Source: Acidimicrobiales bacterium
GTDB taxonomy: Bacteria; Actinomycetota; Acidimicrobiia; Acidimicrobiales; Iamiaceae
Length of the DNA stretch: 9,480 nucleotides
NCBI GenBank assembly: GCA_020439605.1
Contig: JAGQSI010000056.1
Coordinates: 1 to 9,480 of the forward strand
Direction of reading: 5' to 3'
Shown: piece after piece, positions 1 to 6,295 of the stretch
How the letters are laid out: every line of letters begins with the position of its first letter
Position numbering within the stretch: position 1 is the stretch's first letter
Position numbers and translations under genes: made by a program
Notes under the pieces: generated by a model
Told to the model about the DNA's origin: nothing
Database searches by the model: none
Seen by the model: the letters and a program-made list of their open reading frames with translations, nothing else

Positions 1-334
1 CGTTGGCCATCGCAGCTCCGTGACATGCACTGCGAAGAGTGACATGTCCGGTGTGGTGCCCGCCACCGTGTACTACGAGGTCGTAGCTATCGAAGATGTG
101 GAGGTCGCTGGTAGAGCAGTCGAGGCCATCAAGGTTCGCTTCGGCTCAAATCTGGGCAAACCGGGCGACTCCAGCTATGGCAGCTACGACAACCACCTCT
201 GGTTTGCGCTTGAGGAACCAGTGATCGTCAAACGCACGCTGGACGCAAACGTGACAACCACAACCCCGGTTGGGAAGGTCAGTTTCAAGGAGTCGTTCGA
301 GCTAGTTGCGCAGTCCATGAAACCAAGAAGCTGA
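1..334 (+). CDS. C-terminal part of an unrecognised, probably exported protein (5' end off window)
   Basis: The reading frame is open from the left edge (first full codon at base 2) to the TGA at 332-334. The GTG at 20 is therefore probably an internal valine and the gene starts outside the window. The visible ~110 residues are polar and beta-rich. They include an aromatic-rich stretch around 'DNHLWFALEEPVIVKRT', then a Thr run ('VTTTTPVGKV') and a closing 'SFKESFELVAQSMKP'. This resembles the C-termini of secreted actinobacterial proteins of unknown function, in which a Trp-Phe strand is followed by a 'G-K-V' strand and a final 'SL/SM-P'. That resemblance is from memory and weak. No catalytic motif is visible. 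The DUF2804 gene follows on the same strand after 62 nt, so co-transcription is possible but not shown. Confidence 0.6.
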   Translation, partial: VGHRSSVTCTAKSDMSGVVPATVYYEVVAIEDVEVAGRAVEAIKVRFGSNLGKPGDSSYGSYDNHLWFALEEPVIVKRTLDANVTTTTPVGKVSFKESFELVAQSMKPRS

Positions 335-396
335 TCGGACAGACGCACACGAGCGACATCTGAACGCTCCCGGCTACTTGAAGGTAGGCAGTCTCA

Positions 397-1428
397 ATGA
401 CGACCCACGAACACGAAATCACCGAAGCAGTCCCCCTGTGCGAACCGGACGGTCTGGAACTGGCTGACTCGGCGCTGGGCTGGTCACGCCAACCGTTGCA
501 TCGGATCAACTTGAAGGGCCGTTGGGCCCGGACCAAACGCTGGGACTACTGGAGCATCCTGGCGGGAGATCTCGCCATTGCGGTGACCTACTCGAACATC
601 GGCTATCTCGGCGTGGTTGACGTGTGGTGGGTGGACCTTGCCACTGGTCAGACAGGCGGGCGAAGCACTGGATCTCCGGGGTCGATAGGCATTCGCCTGC
701 CGGAGCAGTTTGGATCGCGGCCGCTTCGATGGTCCTCGAAGGGGCTGCGTCTCGAAATGGCAACCTCGGCCACCGAGACGACCATCCGAGCGGAGTGGAC
801 CCAATGGGGCGGCAAATGGTCTCGACTTGAAGCAACAATCAAGTCCCCGCCGGGCCATGAATCGCTCAACGTGGTCATTCCTTGGTCCAAAAGGGCATAT
901 CAGTTCACCTCAAAGCATCAGGCCCTTCCTGCCCATGGTTTCCTCGAGGTTGATGGGTACCGACGCGAATTTGGCGGCGATCACGGCGACGCATGGGGTG
1001 TTCTCGACGTTGGCCGGGGCCGTTGGCCCTACGAGAACACGTGGAACTGGGCCGGAGGCGCAGGCCGATCGCTCGAGGGGGCCACGATCGGACTCCAATT
1101 TGGTGGCAAGTGGACCGTGGGAAGCGGCTTCACCGAGAACGGCCTGATCGTCGATGGCCGCCTGTCCAAGATCGGCAACGAATTGGACTGGGACTACAAC
1201 TGGGATGACCCGATGAAGCCGTGGAGAGTCACCTCACCTGACGGCTCCGTTGATGTCGTGCTGGAACCCCGATATGACAAGTACGCCAAGGCATGGCTCG
1301 GCTTTGGCGGCATTGCCGTTCATCAGGTGTTCGGCCAATGGTCCGGCACGGTGACCGACGACGCAGGTGACACCTGGACCTTGGACTCGATCCAAGGTTT
1401 CGCCGAGGAGACCCGCACCCGCTGGTAG
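397..1428 (+). CDS. DUF2804 domain-containing protein
   Basis: The 343-residue protein matches the DUF2804 family over its whole length. The N-terminal block (residues 12-52) has the family-typical P-L-C-x-P-x-G, 'GWSRQPLHR', 'NLKGRW' and 'KRWDYW' motifs. A second block near 204-220 has the conserved 'GRGRWPYENTWNW' signature, and the C-terminus ends in the usual E-E-x-x-x-x-W pattern. The family has no established biochemical activity that I know of. Its many conserved Trp and Gly residues suggest a large beta-rich fold. No signal peptide or membrane helix is visible, so it is probably cytoplasmic. The ATG at 397 is preceded by AAGG at 381-384, a somewhat distant ribosome-binding site, and the family alignment begins within about ten residues of it. 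The gene ends 14 bp from the convergent crotonase gene. Confidence 0.9.
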   Translation: MTTHEHEITEAVPLCEPDGLELADSALGWSRQPLHRINLKGRWARTKRWDYWSILAGDLAIAVTYSNIGYLGVVDVWWVDLATGQTGGRSTGSPGSIGIRLPEQFGSRPLRWSSKGLRLEMATSATETTIRAEWTQWGGKWSRLEATIKSPPGHESLNVVIPWSKRAYQFTSKHQALPAHGFLEVDGYRREFGGDHGDAWGVLDVGRGRWPYENTWNWAGGAGRSLEGATIGLQFGGKWTVGSGFTENGLIVDGRLSKIGNELDWDYNWDDPMKPWRVTSPDGSVDVVLEPRYDKYAKAWLGFGGIAVHQVFGQWSGTVTDDAGDTWTLDSIQGFAEETRTRW

Positions 1429-1442
1429 CGCCTACGTCGGCT

Positions 1443-2240
1443 TCAGGTCCCGGTGTAGTTGGGTGGACGTTGTTCCAGCCATGCAGCGCCAGCCTCTTGA
1501 AGATCATTGGAGCCGAGGCAACGAACCTGCCATTGCCCTGCTGCGGCGAGGCCGGCTTCGGGGTCCACGGCGCTGGCGCGTACCGCCTCCTTGATGGCGG
1601 TCACCGCTAGAGGTGGTCTAGCTGCAAGACGTTCTGCGAGTGAGCGGGCCTCGCTCTCCACATCTGACGCCGGAACCACCCGGTTCACCATTCCGAGCCT
1701 GAGTGCCTCGTCGGCTCCGATCTGGTCTGCGAGCCACATCATCTCCTTGGCCTTTGCCGGACCCACCAACTCCGGTAGCCAAACGGTGCCGCCAAGGTCT
1801 GGCATCAGACCCCAGTTGGTTTCGAGAAGCCCGAATCTGGCGTCATCGCCTGCCACACGAAGGTCGCATGCCAGTGCAAGCTGACAGCCAGCCCCCAGCG
1901 CATGGCCCTTCACTGCCGCGATGGTTGGATACGGGGCATCGGCCAGCCACGTAAAGCTCTCCTGGATCTTTCGCACAAGAGCAGCGCCACTGAGACCTTC
2001 AAGATCTGGAGCAATTGAATCGGCGAAGAAGTCTGTGAGCACTGCGGTGTCCAGGCCAGCGCTGAACGAGCGTCCTGCACCACTGACGATCAGAGCTCGG
2101 ATGGAGCTGTCCTTTCCGATTTCGGTTCCCACCTGACGCAGCTCGAACCACATCTCATGGGTCTGTGCGTTGAGTTTCTCCGGGCGTTGCAGTTGCAGGT
2201 GGGCGATATGTCCTTCACGGGCGAGCGAAATGGTGTTCAT
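1443..2240 (-). CDS. Crotonase superfamily: enoyl-CoA hydratase/isomerase family protein
   Basis: The 265-residue protein has the standard crotonase length and order. It has an N-terminal beta strand, the first oxyanion-hole segment 'SFSAGLD' (58-64), the second 'GHALGAGCQLALACD' (112-126), and the C-terminal helices. Aligned to rat mitochondrial hydratase, the first catalytic Glu (E144) is replaced by Gln120, while the second (E164) is kept as Glu140. Asp148 follows eight residues later, as in dienoyl-CoA isomerase (E196/D204). It may therefore be an isomerase or act on an unusual acyl-CoA; substrate unknown. I start it at the ATG 2238-2240, because family alignments begin at 'MNTISLAREG' and the longer frame upstream (to 2318) overlaps the LLM gene with non-family sequence. 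The ATG overlaps the LLM stop as ATGA, implying translational coupling. AGG at 2248-2250 is a possible ribosome-binding site. Confidence 0.92.
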   Translation of the reverse strand: MNTISLAREGHIAHLQLQRPEKLNAQTHEMWFELRQVGTEIGKDSSIRALIVSGAGRSFSAGLDTAVLTDFFADSIAPDLEGLSGAALVRKIQESFTWLADAPYPTIAAVKGHALGAGCQLALACDLRVAGDDARFGLLETNWGLMPDLGGTVWLPELVGPAKAKEMMWLADQIGADEALRLGMVNRVVPASDVESEARSLAERLAARPPLAVTAIKEAVRASAVDPEAGLAAAGQWQVRCLGSNDLQEAGAAWLEQRPPNYTGT

Positions 2241-3265
2241 GAAAGAACCTCGGCGATCGTCTCGAACTGCGAGGCAGGTCCCGGCAGCAGTGCGGTGGTG
2301 ATGAGTGTGTCCTTCCACATCTGGGCCTCATCTCGGATCTTGTCGAGCGGCCCGATCAGGGCAACGTCTTCAACGAGCGATAGCGGTACTGCGGCAATCG
2401 CATCCTTCTTGTTGCCGTCTAGGTAGAGATCCTGGATCTTGGCGCACTCCTGCTCGTAGCCGAGACGGGCGAAGACCTCGTAGTGGAAGTTCGCTCCCTT
2501 GGCGCCCATCCCGCCGATGTAGAGCGCGAGCATCGGCCTGAGGAAGTCTGCACAGCCCTCGATGTCGTCTGCCACTATCACCGGCAGCAGCGACACGACC
2601 TCGAACGTGTCGAGGCTCTTGTGACGGCTCGTTTCTCGAGCGAGACCCTCGCTGAGAGCCTCTCGGTAGAAGGCATCGCTCTTGGGCGAGAACCAGAACG
2701 GCAACCAACCATCGGCAATCTCTCCCGCTAGCGCCACGTTCTTAGGGCCTTCGGCAGCGAGCATGATCGGGATGTTGGGGCGTACCGGATGAACGGTGGA
2801 TTTCAGCGCCTTGCCCAGCCCCGCTCCACCTTCATATGGAAGTTGGTAGTGCTTGCCCTCGTAGGTGACGGGACCCTGACGATCGATCACCTGACGCACG
2901 ATGTCCACGTATTCACGGGTGCGCTCAAGAGGACGTGGGTAGGGCTGGCCGTACCAGCCCTCAACAACCTGCGGGCCAGAAGCACCAAGGCCGAGAATGA
3001 AGCGCCCACCGCTTAGATGGTCCATGGTGATTGCAGCCATGGCTGCTGCGGTTGGCGTGCGAGCAGACATCTGCATGATCGAGGTACCGAGGCGCAGGGT
3101 CTTGGTTGAAGATCCCCACCATGCGAGCGGCGAGATGGCGTCAGAGCCGTAGGCCTCTGCTGTCCAGACCGAATCGAAGCCGAGGCGCTCCGCTTCAGCG
3201 ATCTGCTCAACAACATCTGGTGGCGGTCCGGCGGACCAATATCCGGCTGTGATTCCGAACTTCAT
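2237..3265 (-). CDS. LLM class F420-dependent oxidoreductase (luciferase-like fold, Rv3520c-type)
   Basis: The 342-residue protein is a full-length bacterial-luciferase-like TIM barrel. It closely follows the mycobacterial Rv3520c subgroup: 'GYWSAGPPP' near the N-terminus, 'WTAEAYGSDAISPLAWWGS' (34-52), 'ARTPTAAAMAA' (68-78), 'DHLSGGRFILGLGASGPQVV' (82-101), 'AEGPKNVALAGEIADGWLP' (171-189), and a C-terminal 'ALYIGGMGAKGANFH' (247-261). The subgroup is annotated as using F420 and its true substrates are unknown. FMN use cannot be excluded from sequence. The ATG at 3263-3265 is well supported by AGGAG (3271-3275 on the opposite strand), 5 nt upstream of it. It is the first gene of a two-gene minus-strand unit with the crotonase, and is divergent from the HxlR-type regulator gene, which is the obvious candidate controller. 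Confidence 0.93.
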   Translation of the reverse strand: MKFGITAGYWSAGPPPDVVEQIAEAERLGFDSVWTAEAYGSDAISPLAWWGSSTKTLRLGTSIMQMSARTPTAAAMAAITMDHLSGGRFILGLGASGPQVVEGWYGQPYPRPLERTREYVDIVRQVIDRQGPVTYEGKHYQLPYEGGAGLGKALKSTVHPVRPNIPIMLAAEGPKNVALAGEIADGWLPFWFSPKSDAFYREALSEGLARETSRHKSLDTFEVVSLLPVIVADDIEGCADFLRPMLALYIGGMGAKGANFHYEVFARLGYEQECAKIQDLYLDGNKKDAIAAVPLSLVEDVALIGPLDKIRDEAQMWKDTLITTALLPGPASQFETIAEVLS

Positions 3266-3370
3266 TGCTGCTCCTAAGCCTCTTGGCCATTTCGGCCGCT
3301 ACGTGGTTACGAACCGGGTCCCCTCGTCCACTTTCTACCGACGACCCCAGAACATGAGCGACGTTAGACC

Positions 3371-3383
3371 GATGGGTTCCATC
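3371..3383. promoter_or_regulatory. Perfect 5-bp inverted repeat (candidate operator half)
   Basis: GATGG-GTT-CCATC lies in the 147-bp region between the divergent LLM and HxlR-type genes. It is a perfect inverted repeat with a 3-nt centre. A second small one, GGTT-ACG-AACC, is at 3305-3315. Short repeats of this size occur by chance, so the operator role is inferred only from position. Confidence 0.25.
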
Positions 3384-3386
3384 ATG

Positions 3387-3413
3387 CAACTAACTCCACT
3401 ATTGTGTGAGTTG
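3387..3413 (+). promoter_or_regulatory. Inverted repeat enclosing a likely -10 element at the HxlR-type gene start
   Basis: CAACT (3387-3391) pairs with AGTTG (3409-3413), and the nested AACTC (3392-3396) pairs with GAGTT (3408-3412). Between them, TATTGT (3400-3405) fits the actinobacterial TAnnnT -10 consensus and stands 7 nt before the GTG start at 3413. This is the spacing expected if transcription begins at the start codon (a leaderless mRNA). No Shine-Dalgarno sequence is visible here. An operator covering the -10 would suit negative autoregulation by the HxlR-family protein. No convincing -35 was found. Confidence 0.45.
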
Positions 3414-3868
3414 TGAAGAAGACCGACACCTCACAGTGGCCATGCACCATCGCCAGAAGTGTCAACGTGCTTGGCGACCACTGGAACCTTCTCATCATGA
3501 GACAGGCCTGCCTGGGTACCAGGCGATTCGATGACTTTCAGAGCGCGCTCGGCACCGGGCGCAACATTTTGAGCCAGCGCCTCACCGGACTCGTCGAAGA
3601 GGGTCTGCTCCAACGCATTGAGTACCAGGACAATCCACCTCGCTTCGAGTACCGCATGACCGAAAAGGGCCGCGACGTCTATCCGATTCTGGCGGCCATG
3701 TCCGCGTGGGGGGACAAGTGGCTAACCGGCCCAGAGGGCACCCCCCTAGTGCTGCACCACACCACTTGTGACCACGACATGCACGCAGTTGTGGTGTGCA
3801 GCGAATGCTGCGAACCAATAGATGTGAGACAGACCCGAGCGCTCCCAGGCCCCGGCCTAGAACCGTAA
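3413..3868 (+). CDS. HxlR-family (winged-helix) transcriptional regulator
   Basis: The 151-residue protein has the HxlR pattern throughout. It begins with the characteristic Cys11 and 'IARSVNVLGDHWNLLIMRQA' (13-32), followed by 'RRFDDFQ', the recognition-helix region 'GTGRNILSQRLTGLVEEGLL' (47-66), the wing 'NPPRFEYRMTEKGRDVYP' (74-91) and 'WGDKW' (99-103). The N-terminal Cys is where some HxlR proteins (HypR type) sense oxidants or electrophiles. The C-terminal extension has Cys119, Cys129, Cys132 and Cys133 in a C-x9-C-x2-C-C arrangement that might bind metal; that is inference. The GTG start is forced, because an in-frame TGA lies at 3407-3409. Being divergent from the LLM-crotonase unit, it probably regulates that unit and itself. 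Confidence 0.92.
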   Translation: MKKTDTSQWPCTIARSVNVLGDHWNLLIMRQACLGTRRFDDFQSALGTGRNILSQRLTGLVEEGLLQRIEYQDNPPRFEYRMTEKGRDVYPILAAMSAWGDKWLTGPEGTPLVLHHTTCDHDMHAVVVCSECCEPIDVRQTRALPGPGLEP

Positions 3869-3879
3869 CTTCGCCCCAA

Positions 3880-3894
3880 TGGCCGCAGCGGCCA
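3880..3894. terminator. Short GC-rich hairpin between convergent genes (possible bidirectional terminator)
   Basis: TGGCCGC-A-GCGGCCA is a perfect inverted repeat. As RNA it would fold with a 5-bp TGGCC/GGCCA stem and a GCAGC loop. It lies 11 nt after the HxlR-type stop and about 30 nt beyond the stop of the facing minus-strand gene. There is no U tract on either side, so if it terminates it is of the U-less kind common in actinobacteria. Confidence 0.4.
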
Positions 3895-3923
3895 CCATCT
3901 ACTGCCCGGCAACCTGTGTGGCC

Positions 3924-4406
3924 CTACTGAGACCGATGCCGAGAGATCATCACGTGGGCCTTTGCTGCACCCCACACGATTCCGAGTTGTTGTGCCTCTA
4001 CGGACAGATCCGAGAATGAACCTATGCAAAGGTCGTAGCGATCATCAGGGAAGGCCTTAGCTGCGAAGTCGTCTCTCACCACATCTGGGACACCGGCTTG
4101 AGTCAGCACCCGGGTCGGGAACTCAACGGCGTTGCGCAACACGGCCAAAGGGCTGGTCGACTGAAGGTCTGCGTCGGCAATGAGCAATTGGCGCAACTGT
4201 GGACCTACCGCTGCTTGGGCTTCTAGGCCGGCCTGATGGGCCTGCTCCCCCAGCTTTTCGCCAAGTCCAGGTTCCCAAGCTTCCGCTCGTTGGGTCACGC
4301 AGCGACTGACCCAACCCGCCAGCTCAGCCTCACACACCTCAGCTAGGGCCAGACCGTGGCGCTTCAGCGCCTCGTCGTCCTCGGAACTGTTTGCGTAAAC
4401 ACCCAT
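3924..4406 (-). CDS. Conserved actinobacterial hypothetical protein
   Basis: This 160-residue, helix-rich, acidic protein has no signal peptide or membrane helix. The C-terminal half has what looks like a conserved core: 'SPLAVLRNAVEFPTRVL' (85-101), 'GVPDVVRDDFAAKAFPDDRYDL' in pieces over 105-126, then 'SFSDLSVEAQQLGIVWGAAKAHV' over 130-152. I recall similar proteins ending in 'FPDD-x-YDL...F-x-DL...WGAAKAH' in acidimicrobial genomes, always as hypothetical proteins. No catalytic motif is apparent and I assign no function. The ATG 4404-4406 is preceded at 8 nt by TAGGTT (opposite strand, 4415-4420), which could be a -10 for a leaderless message. Codon use looks like its neighbours. Its 5' end almost touches the divergent small gene (19 bp apart). 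Confidence 0.75.
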   Translation of the reverse strand: MGVYANSSEDDEALKRHGLALAEVCEAELAGWVSRCVTQRAEAWEPGLGEKLGEQAHQAGLEAQAAVGPQLRQLLIADADLQSTSPLAVLRNAVEFPTRVLTQAGVPDVVRDDFAAKAFPDDRYDLCIGSFSDLSVEAQQLGIVWGAAKAHVMISRHRSQ

Positions 4407-4407
4407 T

Positions 4408-4421
4408 ACCTAGGAACCTAG
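4408..4421. repeat. ACCTAG tandem/inverted repeat in a 19-bp divergent gap
   Basis: ACCTAG occurs twice as a direct repeat (4408-4413 and 4416-4421). The same bases form the inverted repeat CTAGG (4410-4414) / CCTAG (4417-4421) with an AA centre. This fills almost all of the 19 bp between two divergent start codons, so a regulator bound here would affect both genes. The regulatory role is inference. Confidence 0.35.
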
Positions 4422-4425
4422 TGGG

Positions 4426-4740
4426 GTGATCATCAGGGCGCTGTCCGTGTTTGAGGGCATCGTCTACCACTGCGTTCTGGTGGATGGGTCAAACCCGTGC
4501 ACCCCAACCCTTGAAGTTGAAGCAGTGGTTCGCCCAGGAGACGTGGACAGCGGACCGATACTGCTCTCACTTGCCGAATACATAACGATGGCCGGAGGCA
4601 TTGAACAGGTCCGCGGTTGCATCGCCGGACTCAGATCCAACGGTCGCATCGTGGATCATCTTGGGGTGGCCCATGTGTCGTTCCCGTTCTGGACCCCAGT
4701 GTTGCTCGACGCTCCCCCAACTCCTCAAAGCGACCTGTAA
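4426..4740 (+). CDS. Small hypothetical protein upstream of the protease gene
   Basis: This 104-residue reading frame starts at GTG 4426. A later in-frame GTG at 4447 has AGGG 8 nt upstream and may be the real start (97 residues). The product resembles no family I recognise. It has a hydrophobic N-terminal segment ('ALSVFEGIVYHCVLV'), an alternating central region ('TLEVEAVVRPGDVDSG'), a helix-like 'LLSLAEYITMAGGIEQVRG' and a C-terminus rich in Pro and aromatic residues ('FPFWTPVLL'). There is no clear signal peptide. Support for it being a gene: it fills the space exactly, its third positions are GC-rich like its neighbours, and its TAA lies 10 bp before the protease ATG with the ribosome-binding site in between. 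This suggests an operon with the protease. Confidence 0.6.
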   Translation: MIIRALSVFEGIVYHCVLVDGSNPCTPTLEVEAVVRPGDVDSGPILLSLAEYITMAGGIEQVRGCIAGLRSNGRIVDHLGVAHVSFPFWTPVLLDAPPTPQSDL

Positions 4741-4750
4741 GGTCAGGCCC

Positions 4751-6295
4751 ATGATTCGGCGAAATCGGATGCGGTTCACTACGACTATGGCCGCGGCCAT
4801 AGTCCTTTGCAGTTCGTTCATTCCGTTGGCAAGCAGGCCAAGTGCAGCACAATCTGGCGAGGCGCCAGTTACAAATGTGATCGGCGGTACCACTGCACCA
4901 CCCGACGCCTACCCGTGGATGATCGGCATCATCGAAAAGGGTGAGAACACCCGAGACGGCTTCCGATGTGGCGGGACCGTGCTGTCACGTTCTTGGATAC
5001 TTACGGCTGCTCACTGTGTGGTGGATTGGGACGACTACTACCCAGATTCCACCTATGGCCATTGGATCCCGCCCAGTTCTATCGAGGTTCTGACCGGGAC
5101 CAACTCCCTACTCAGCGGTGGACAACGAATGAAGGTCGCCTCGATTCACCCACACCCGCATTACAGAGCCAATGCCAATGATCACGACGTTGCACTGCTC
5201 AGGCTCGCTCACCCAACCTCGGTACCTGAGGTATCGATAATCGGGACAAGTGCAGAAGAACTTCAGTTGGATGACGCCTCCAACATGGCCACCGCCGCGG
5301 GGTGGGGTGTCACATCCTTGGGAAGCGGGACTCCTGCCAGCTCTTTACGCCACGTCAATGTTCCCGTGCTCAGTTCATCCACATGCGCTAGCTCCTACCC
5401 GCTCGGTTTCAGCGATGAGGGCGGCCCGCTCGAATACCACGGGTCGAACATGTTGTGCGCCGGCTATGTCTCCGGCGGCAAAGACACCTGTTACGGAGAC
5501 TCAGGTGGCCCGCTCGTGGTGCAGGCACCCGACACTTCGTGGCGCCAGATCGGCGTTACCTCTTTCGGGTTCCTATGTGGCGAGCCCGGTTACCCCGGCG
5601 TGTATCACCGCCTCAGCTCCAGTACATCATGGGTCGGACTCACCAGACGCTTCGGACCCTTCGCACCGGACGCCAACAGCTACATCACCCAGAACTTCCG
5701 GGACTTCCTGGGCAGAAATCCCACTGCCGCCGAAGCCTCCCAATGGCGCAGCACCCTCGCCGCTAACCCTGCTGGCACGATCGGGGTCAACCTCGCTGCT
5801 TCGCCACAGTGGGATTCCAACGCCGCCATGAACATCCGCCTGTTCAGTGCCGCGTTCCTACGAGACCCGGACTCTGGGGGACTCAACTACTGGGTCAACC
5901 AGCGTTGGGCTGGCAGGGGCGCCGTGTCCATCGCCAACCACTTCGCGTCATCGAGCGAGTTCATCTCCCGATACGACACCTTGTCCAACACTCAATACGT
6001 GGATCAGATCTACCTGAACATCTTCGGACGTAGCGCAGACAGCGGCGGACGTGCCTACTGGACCCAGAAGCTCGACAACGGCGCAGGCCGAGGCCTGGTG
6101 CTATATGAGCTATCCGACTCCAGTGAATACCGCCGCAACACCGACACCCGGGTTCGGGTGATCTCGACCTGGTTCGGATTCTTGCGCAGAACACCGAGCC
6201 AGGCCGAGATCGCTGCCAACCAATCTCTCAACAGCAGGTCTCTCGTGGACCTGCTGCGCAACTCGTACCGCTATGCGGCACGTTTCAACTCTTAG
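4751..6295 (+). CDS. Secreted trypsin-like serine protease (S1) with C-terminal DUF4214-type repeats
   Basis: The 514-residue protein begins with a Sec-type signal peptide (basic 1-9, hydrophobic 12-27, likely cleavage after 'SAA' at 31-33). A chymotrypsin-fold protease follows: new N-terminus 'VIGG' (43-46), catalytic His88 in 'LTAAHC', Asp146 in 'DHDVALL' and Ser251 in 'GDSGGPL'. Asp245, six residues before Ser251, matches trypsin Asp189, predicting cleavage after Arg/Lys. Cysteines 73/89, 212/236 and 247/276 fit three standard disulfides. Residues 310-490 hold four ~50-residue units of DUF4214 type, a domain common in secreted and surface proteins. I chose the ATG at 4751 because it begins a proper signal peptide and follows AAGG (4739-4742); the longer frame from 4601 lies inside the preceding gene. 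Asn42, not Arg/Lys, precedes 'VIGG', so autoactivation by its own specificity is unlikely. Confidence 0.95.
   Translation: MIRRNRMRFTTTMAAAIVLCSSFIPLASRPSAAQSGEAPVTNVIGGTTAPPDAYPWMIGIIEKGENTRDGFRCGGTVLSRSWILTAAHCVVDWDDYYPDSTYGHWIPPSSIEVLTGTNSLLSGGQRMKVASIHPHPHYRANANDHDVALLRLAHPTSVPEVSIIGTSAEELQLDDASNMATAAGWGVTSLGSGTPASSLRHVNVPVLSSSTCASSYPLGFSDEGGPLEYHGSNMLCAGYVSGGKDTCYGDSGGPLVVQAPDTSWRQIGVTSFGFLCGEPGYPGVYHRLSSSTSWVGLTRRFGPFAPDANSYITQNFRDFLGRNPTAAEASQWRSTLAANPAGTIGVNLAASPQWDSNAAMNIRLFSAAFLRDPDSGGLNYWVNQRWAGRGAVSIANHFASSSEFISRYDTLSNTQYVDQIYLNIFGRSADSGGRAYWTQKLDNGAGRGLVLYELSDSSEYRRNTDTRVRVISTWFGFLRRTPSQAEIAANQSLNSRSLVDLLRNSYRYAARFNS
5681..6220 (+). other. Four tandem DUF4214-like repeat units in the protease C-terminus
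   Basis: Units start near residues 311, 360, 415 and 467 of the protease. Each begins with a hydrophobic helix followed by F-L/I-x-R and a turn. The second and third keep the fullest motif (R-x-x-D-S-G-G-x-x-Y-W, around 371-381 and 427-437). The first and fourth are degenerate ('GRNPTAAEASQW', 'RRTPSQAEIAAN'). The spacing of 49-55 residues is regular. The repeats are visible only at protein level. Confidence 0.75.

Noticed and set aside
20..22. GTG as start of the first gene
   Set aside because: The frame is open to the left edge, there is no ribosome-binding site, and no signal peptide follows. It is more likely an internal codon.
710..1147. 145-residue alternative frame inside the DUF2804 gene
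   Set aside because: DUF2804 motifs run through the same bases in the main frame. The alternative product is Arg/Pro-rich and unlike any family.
1507..1884. 125-residue frame antisense to the crotonase gene
   Set aside because: Ser/Ala/Arg-rich composition with no recognisable motif. It arises from the codon bias of the opposite strand.
2241..2318. N-terminal extension of the crotonase to 2318
   Set aside because: The extra 26 residues are His/Arg-rich sequence antisense to nothing but in the LLM coding region, and are not crotonase-like. The ATGA overlap at 2237-2240 is a typical coupled start.
4601..4750. Longer protease reading frame starting at 4601
   Set aside because: The extra 50 residues overlap the upstream small gene and precede a complete signal peptide. 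The ATG at 4751 has a ribosome-binding site and gives a normal secretory start.
4808..4811. Lipobox at Cys20 of the protease signal peptide
   Set aside because: The residue before the Cys is Leu, not Gly/Ala/Ser. A signal-peptidase-I site follows at residues 31-33.
5250..5831. 193-residue alternative frame inside the protease gene
   Set aside because: It is fully covered by the protease, whose catalytic and repeat motifs are unmistakable. The alternative product is Pro/Ser/Arg-rich shadow sequence.
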